The position numbers and the translations under genes are program-made. Of a stretch of DNA of 29,978 nucleotides, positions 20,018 to 26,900 are shown piece by piece; position 1 is the first letter of the stretch; the number at the start of each line of letters is the position of its first letter. A model generated the notes under the pieces. It was not told the origin of the DNA and did no database searches. It was given only the letters and a program-made list of their open reading frames with translations. The DNA is taken from NCBI RefSeq assembly GCF_000485595.1, contig NW_014577062.1:1531585-1561562 (forward strand). Reading direction: 5' to 3'. This stretch comes from Priapulus caudatus. Lineage: Eukaryota > Priapulida > Priapulimorpha > Priapulimorphida > Priapulidae.

Positions 20018-20230
20018 TGTTGTGTTAGTGATTACACCATTGGTTAACGCGTGTTTAAGTGTTAACATAATAATATCTAGTGACGGTGACTCCTGCTACC
20101 AGACTGCAGTATATAAGCGCGCTGCACGTGAGGCAGTCGCTCTCTTTACATCATGTAAGCAAGCCACACTGACGTGTGAATAAACAGCTCTTAAGTTACT
20201 CGAAATCTTATACGTTTCTATAACGCGACA
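20018..20230 (+). repeat. 3' LTR of the Ty3/gypsy remnant
   Basis: Starts TGTTGTGTTAGTG and ends GCGACA (TG...CA). It carries a TATA box (TATATAAG, 20110-20117) and a polyadenylation signal (AATAAA, 20179-20184). At 213 bp it is short but complete. Confidence 0.8.
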
Positions 20231-20235
20231 GAGGC

Positions 20236-20816
20236 CGGATCATATCAGAACCATCATAAATATACGACAAAAATCTTAGTTACGACAAAAATCATAAATC
20301 AAAAATATCATAATTTTGCACGACACATGCTTGAAATAAAGTTATGCCGTTTCAGTTTCATCATAACTATTTACGATATGTTTCTGACAACGGAAATATA
20401 TTTATACCGTTTATAGGCGAATTAACCTATATAAATCAGCACGGTCATGCACCGCATAATTAGTAAAGGGAGACTCCCTCTACTAACTATATGGTCACCG
20501 CGATCATGACATGTGGGTATGCCCCACAGTTCACGGTTACAGCTATCATTAAATTTGAATAAACAATAACGTGTATTTATAAGCATTGAATAATTATTGT
20601 GACGTACTATATTATAAAACCATAGAAATAATATACTTGTTAGACGCCAGTGTCTCTATAATAATTATTTCTACGGATAAATCTGAAAACGTTTTAATTG
20701 GTTTAGGAACCAAGCGACAATCGTGGCGCTGTAGGCACGTAAAATGTCAGCCCCCGTTATCCGTGTTTCGTTGTTGTTTTTCTCACAACAACAACCTAAA
20801 GGTTCTCCGTTTAGAC
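20236..20816. other. Upstream region of the SMYD-like gene
   Basis: AT-rich DNA between the LTR remnant and the first recognisable SMYD exon. It includes a short ACGACAAAAATC direct repeat (about 20263-20293). An in-frame extension upstream of 20817 is open but does not look like SMYD. A missing first exon encoding the G-x-G-L-R start of the SET fold, or promoter elements, could lie here, but I cannot identify them. Confidence 0.35.
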
Positions 20817-20926
20817 ATGCTTGCGGTAGATATGAGGGCAGGAGATTTGCTGATAACTGCAGAACCATACGTATATGTACTTTCGAACAAGTTTCGTGCC
20901 AGGTTATGTGATTCGTGTTTGGGCAG
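20817..20926 (+). CDS. SMYD3: SMYD exon 1: SET N-terminal strand and first MYND Cys pair
   Basis: ATG at 20817 starts MLAVDMRAGDLLITAEPYVY. The exon ends with the first zinc-binding pair, L-C-D-S-C-L-G. The donor is GGGCAG|GTAAAA and it ends two bases into a codon. It corresponds to the part beginning near residue 20 of human SMYD3. The preceding G-x-G-L-R motif is absent, so either an upstream exon was missed or the N-terminus differs. Confidence 0.8.
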
Positions 20927-23900
20927 GTAAAACGCCTTCACTTTCAATTTCAATGTCAGCTTTAGCCTTTATGTTATGTTATGTTCTCGTACTTGTCGGT
21001 GTCCACTACACTGGATATAATGACAAGGTAGTAAGTGCCTTCAGGGATAAACCCAATAAACAAACAGGTGCATAATGATGATGTGAGTGCAATGCAACTG
21101 GTGTCCTCTTAAAGTGGGTTTGCGTGCATGTGGGAGTGTAGACCGAATAATTCTGTCCCATATAACCTTTTTTATATTTTGGTGAGGGTTTTATTGGGAC
21201 AGAACGGGGCTCATTGAAATTTCGTGAGATCGCATGCAAAATGCATGAGCTGCTAATGCGGCCCGTACGCCGCTATTGGCACGGAAAAAAACCTACCGTT
21301 CCCTTCTACATGACTTTACCTTGCTACTGATATGTGTATACATTCACTTCAATCGTTATTTACTTCTTAAAAGATTGTTTTTCAGAAACCCCGCTTTATT
21401 AACTTTAGTAAATTACGTTGGCCATTTACAAACAATCGGACCAATCACAGCGAGTCTATCAGGCCTCCTGCAGCGCCACAGATACAAGCGAGAACCAGGG
21501 GCTATTGTAAGACTCGCTCTGATTGGTCTGATTGTTTGTAAATGGCCAACGTAATTTACTAAAGTTAATGAAGCGGGGTTTCTGAAAAACAATCTTTTAA
21601 GAAGTAAATAACGATTGAAGTGAATGTATACACATATCAGTGGCAAGGTAAAGCCATGTAGAAGGGAACGGTAGGTTTTTTATCGCGCCAATAGCGGTGT
21701 ACGGGCCACATTAGCAGCGCATGCATTTTGCATGCGATCTCACGAAATTTCAATGAACCCCGTTCTGTCCCAATATAACCCTCACCAAAATATAAAAAAG
21801 GTTATATGGGACAGCATTATTCGGTCTAGTGGGAGTGAAGCCTTGACTTAAAAATGTCAACGTCCGTTGCTTCCACAACACCCACGGGTAGGTTGTTTCA
21901 GATTGGAATCATCCGGGGGAAAAAAGAGAATTTGAATGCGTTGTTGTTGCAGTGCAGGTGCCGAAATTTCATTTTACTAAGTTACTTTGGCGCAAATCCA
22001 CTTTAGGCACCTTAGGTATCACAAAGTGATGCACAGATTTCTGTGTATCAGCAACTGATGCACAGACTTTCCGTATATCAAGGAATGATGCAAAAACCCT
22101 AACCCTAACCCTAACCCTAACATACTTTGTGATACCTAAGGTTATACTTTATGACTTAGGGTTAGGGTTAGGGTTTTTGCGTCATTCCTTGATATACGGA
22201 AAGTCTGTGCATCAGTTGATGATACACAGAAATCTGTGCATCAGTTGATGATACACAGAAATCTGTGCATCACTTCGTGATACCTAAGGTGCCTAAAGTG
22301 GATTCGCACCGTTACTTTTTAGTTTTTGTTTATTACATTCTTTTTGATTCAATGGAAGAAGTATGCGGCAAGAGTACATACTTTACTGCATATCTAGTAG
22401 TGCAAACTTCACTTAACCTTATTAATCCTTTTATTAGGTTTGTGCTTGTCTGGTCAGGAGCTATGAAATGTTGAAAGTGTAGGACCAGTAGGCGTCGTAG
22501 AACCAACAATAACCATTTAAGGATACTTTCAACCTTTTGCACGGGTATTGCTCTAATGAAGATTAAACGTTTATTGACGAATGAATCGAACCAATCACTT
22601 GTTTTATTTATAGAGGATATATATATCTTTATGCTCAAGGCAAAAAATTTCATGAAATTTCCAGCACCTAATTATGTTACCACGAAAATTTTGAATTTTT
22701 ATGTAAAAATGGTATTTTGGATATTTCTCAATTACCAGAAAGAGTGAGGATACAAAATTATCGCCACATGTTAAGCACAATATGTACCAAAATAGTGCAT
22801 CAGGATTTTTCTTTAAGTTTTATATTTACCGAGAAAAATTAAAAAAACTGCCTAAAATTCAAGTCGCACGTTTGAATTTAAAATTTTTGCGAATAAAGAG
22901 ACATAACTCATAAAATACTGCACTTAATAACAATCCCTGACGCACATTTTTACAGCAATATGTTACCATTAAAACGAGTGTAAAATTAAATTATTCCGAG
23001 TTGTAATCACAGAGAAATATCCATTTATACATCGACTACTAAGTCAGAAATTGGAACGGAGAAATCTGCATTTTTCTGACGTCAGCCGCGGCTCACTACA
23101 CATGTACGCGGGCAAGCAAAACGCTCTGACAGTTCACATGTATCGTTATATGGAGAAATGAGCATGTACACAGGTTGCACATAGTGTTAGTCATCGAATA
23201 AATTTGTAAATGAAAAATCGGTAAATTTTTTCCTAAAACCTTGAGAGTATCCTTAAGGAAACCCGGGGATTGTTTACCATCTTTTCACGCGATAACATTG
23301 CTGAAACATTTGTAAACTAATAAATTGCATCCTAGTAATTTTTATAACACGATGCTATTCTAGGGCCCAATATGTTATAGCCCAATAGGCTAGAGGGCAA
23401 TAAGCTTCCACTTTTGTACGAAGACATTTTAACTTTCTGAGTCTGTATAACATTGAAATTTGAGGAAATATCTACACATCATTCCACCTTATTAACATCT
23501 TACCTACATCATGAAACACTTGTCATGCATTTTCAGTTTCTTAAATACTTTTTATAGCCTTATAACTTGTAAAAGTATCATCACATCAAATGTTTAAAGG
23601 CAGTGGATATTTAACTGTATAGTATACGGCAGTATCCACTTCCGCTATTTTACCGTACACCACATTTGATTGGCTAGTATATTTATGATGTCATCAAAAT
23701 TACATTCGAATCCCATAAGGTTTAGCTATCTAGAAAACTTTTACGTTCAAATTCCATTTATTTCTACACATTTGTAGCCCCGTTTGATCACAGAAGCTAT
23801 TTTCCGTGAATCACGTTTCCAATGCGAAACCTTTTGAACACATTCATAATATACTAAGTTTTAACATACATATACACATACATAAATATACTAGCCAATC

Positions 23901-26900
23901 AGAAGTACTGTACGGTGAAATAGCGGAAGTGGATACTCTGCCGTATAAGGTTAAATCTCCACTGCAATGTTTAAAACTGTCAGATCAGAAATTGTAAACC
24001 TGTATTGTTTGTTGCCTCTCATGCTTGTGCTATGTTCCCACCGACCAATAAAATCATTGCTGGTTAGTAAGATTACAATTTCTGTTCCGACAAAGTTATG
24101 AACATTTAAATGTAGAATCTCAATATTACACTGTCAGAAACTGTAGAATGGTCAATCAAAATTATGCCACATACAGTCTGAGGAAGCCTATTGGCCCCTA
24201 GTATAGCATCAGATTATAAAAATTCCTAGGGCTCAATTTATTCGAGTAAATACGTGGTACATAATGCCTTGATCCTCGTAACATTGTAACAAATATTCTT
24301 TAAAGGTCCATGCAGGGACCATAATGAGTTAGGTACAGTTAAGGTTCTGAGTAGCACCATTTGATAACCATTTAAAACAGATGTATCAAACTAATTAGAA
24401 AACACTTTACCTTGGTAGTTGCGTAAACAGACTCTGTAAACGAGAACCGTGTAGGGATTTTAATGTGTCGGAAAGTGTTTTTTAAACCGTTTTGGATATT
24501 AAGGCAAAGATTTCTCATGTTTTTACCAATGTTTTTATATTTTCTTGACTGTTCTGGTACTTACTGGTACTCCTTGCATAACACCAATTAAGTTTATCTA
24601 GTAAAGCTAACATAACATGTCAATATGCGCTCCGATTGCCATTTAAAATTAGATTTGTATACATATGCCAACAAAACTAGCGCATGATTTTTGCTCTCGC
24701 GAGATGCTATTGACCTGCAGTCTGTTACTACACTAGGTTAATTACCTTTGTATTCATTTCGAGATGGGTACCAGTGTATAAATATTTGCATCACGTAACT
24801 ACGTGCACTTTTTTTCTGAGAGCGTTGTTTGAAAAAGCCATGATCGCAAATTTCAAATTAGCAGTCGCGCATTTGATGTTCATTTACTTTTTTTAGGTTA
24901 TAACAACAGAACCTCATAATAATTTTTAAGCTGAAGTAAGCAGTATAATGTACGCTGACAGGTGAAACTAAATTTGTCTAAATTTATAAATTTTTCGATT
25001 CATTTGAGAGGTGATAATTTCAAGAGATATAATAGTCTATAAAACCCATCATATCTTGAGAAATACATTTGCTGTTATCTAATCATACTTACCATAATTT
25101 ACAAACGTTTGCTACGACACAGCCCACATGTGCAACTAACCTGTTGTTCACTTGTCTTATGGGTAGGTTCCTGATGAGAATGTTACCAGTTAACTAGTTA
25201 CATGATATTTGAAATGATTTCATTCAAGGTTTGACCGCCTCAGCCGCTGCTCCTGCTGCAAGTTTGTCCGTTATTGCTCACGAAGTTGTCAGGTGAACAG
25301 CATGTGTGTTCCTCACATTCTTAGGTTGTAAACTGATGTGTGAAAATTGTATGAATAAGATTTTAAGCAAGTACCTGTGCGATATTTAAAGTGTGGTGAT
25401 TGAGAGTGTGCATTGGTGAGGGTGTTATGAAATTTGTATATAATGATATTACTCTATTTCAGGATAATGACTGGACTGACCACAGGCTGGAGTGCAAAGC
25501 CTTGCAAAAAGTGGCTCCAAATGTACCAACTGACAGTGCTCGACTCATGGCCAGGGTGATATGGAAACTGAACGTATGACTTATGTCACTGTTAGTTAAC
25601 CAATGGGTTATGAGCCTATGATAAAGCTTATTAAATATAAATTAAATGTCAAATTTGGGTTTTTGTATGAATCACTTTATTACCTTACATTAATTAGGGA
25701 CCTGTTTATATTAATTTTTAATGTCTTTGTCTCGTACTGATGTCCTAAACTGTTCTCTTGTTCGTATTAGACTATTCTTAGATTGTTTTCTATTGTCGAC
25801 TGTTGACATGCTGTCTTCTATTGTCATTTGAACCACAGAGACTGGAGATGACAGCTGAGGAGACTCACTATGCTTGCAACATTCCCCTGAGAGGCTTCAA
25901 TGACCTGATGACGCGTAGGTGTTAATAAATGACAGTGCTGTAGTTATCCAATCTGTTATGAGTCATCAAGTTGTCATCATTATAGTGAGACATCACAAGT
26001 CATCAAGTAGTCACCAACGTAATGACACCGTACTTAAATACTGCATCCTAAATACAAGTAGGAATGCTTAAAGTAACATAGAGATGTGTACTGACTTAAA
26101 GTCATAAGGAGGATAAAACTTGTCATGAGATAAAATTGCACAAGATTGCATGATATGCTGACTGTGAATAGCGCTCATAGGGTCTATGTCCCCCAGGGTA
26201 CTATCGGAGGGTACCCTGGGTACGGTCCGGTATACCGGAACGTACCCTGGTAACTATCTGATATGGTTAGGGTTAGGGAGTAGGCGTAGGCGACTCCCTA
26301 GACTCGTTAGTGGAGTAGGCGAGGTACGGTCCGGCATATTAGATAGTACCAGGGTACGTTCTGGCAGTACCCTGAGGGACATAGACCCTCTCAGCGTGAA
26401 TAGTGCATGTGTAGTAAACAAGTGCATTGGCAACTATACCATTTGGAATTTTTCCGTATCACTGTTGAATGTCTGCAAGCAGTTGGCATGCTTAGCAAAT
26501 CATGCGAGCAGTTTAGCAAAATCGTGTATGATCTAGATAGTTTATCCAGTCACCTCAGATTTGTTGTTGTGCTTTACACGCACAGCAGGCATCAGAAAAA
26601 AGTGTGCAGCCAAGAGTGTGGTATTCGCATTGCCAATTAGATTATCTAAGATATTGGGCTGCAGTCATCCAAATAATTCCCTCGTTAATGTAAACTAATT
26701 TATTGTTTAGTACAGAGGTTTTTTGTGTGTGATATTGTCACTGTTGTCATGGCAACATACTCAGTCATACCCATGGCTACATAGTGCTAGCCAGACAAGT
26801 CTCTTTTTTCTAAATCTAAACCTATACATGACATGTATTCCAAGATGTCCATACAAACTTCTCAACAAGCTGGGGATATTTTTAAACTTTACTACACTTA

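Larger units (their letters stand above)
19466..20230 (+). mobile_element. Internally deleted Ty3/gypsy LTR retrotransposon
   Basis: GAGGC lies immediately outside each end (19461-19465 and 20231-20235), a typical 5-bp retroelement duplication. The left end keeps only the first 20 bases of the LTR (TGTTCTGTTAGTGATTACAC), then jumps into the end of pol. The right side has a polypurine tract (AGAAAGGGAGA, 20007-20017) and a complete 213-bp LTR. Most of the 5' LTR, gag and nearly all of pol are gone. Confidence 0.85.
20927..25228 (+). other. SMYD intron 1 (4.3 kb), filled with DNA transposons
   Basis: Bounded by GTAAAA and ...CATTCAAG. It holds at least five non-autonomous elements, listed separately. 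The remainder (about 24.29-25.23 kb) shows no gene or clear repeat. Confidence 0.85.

Noticed and set aside
21276-21646. Two open frames on opposite strands with nearly the same peptide
   Set aside because: They are mirror images created by the arms of the 690-bp palindrome.
22096-22173. Possible chromosome end
   Set aside because: The telomere tracts are only three or four units long, inverted, and enclosed in a MITE with target duplications inside an intron.
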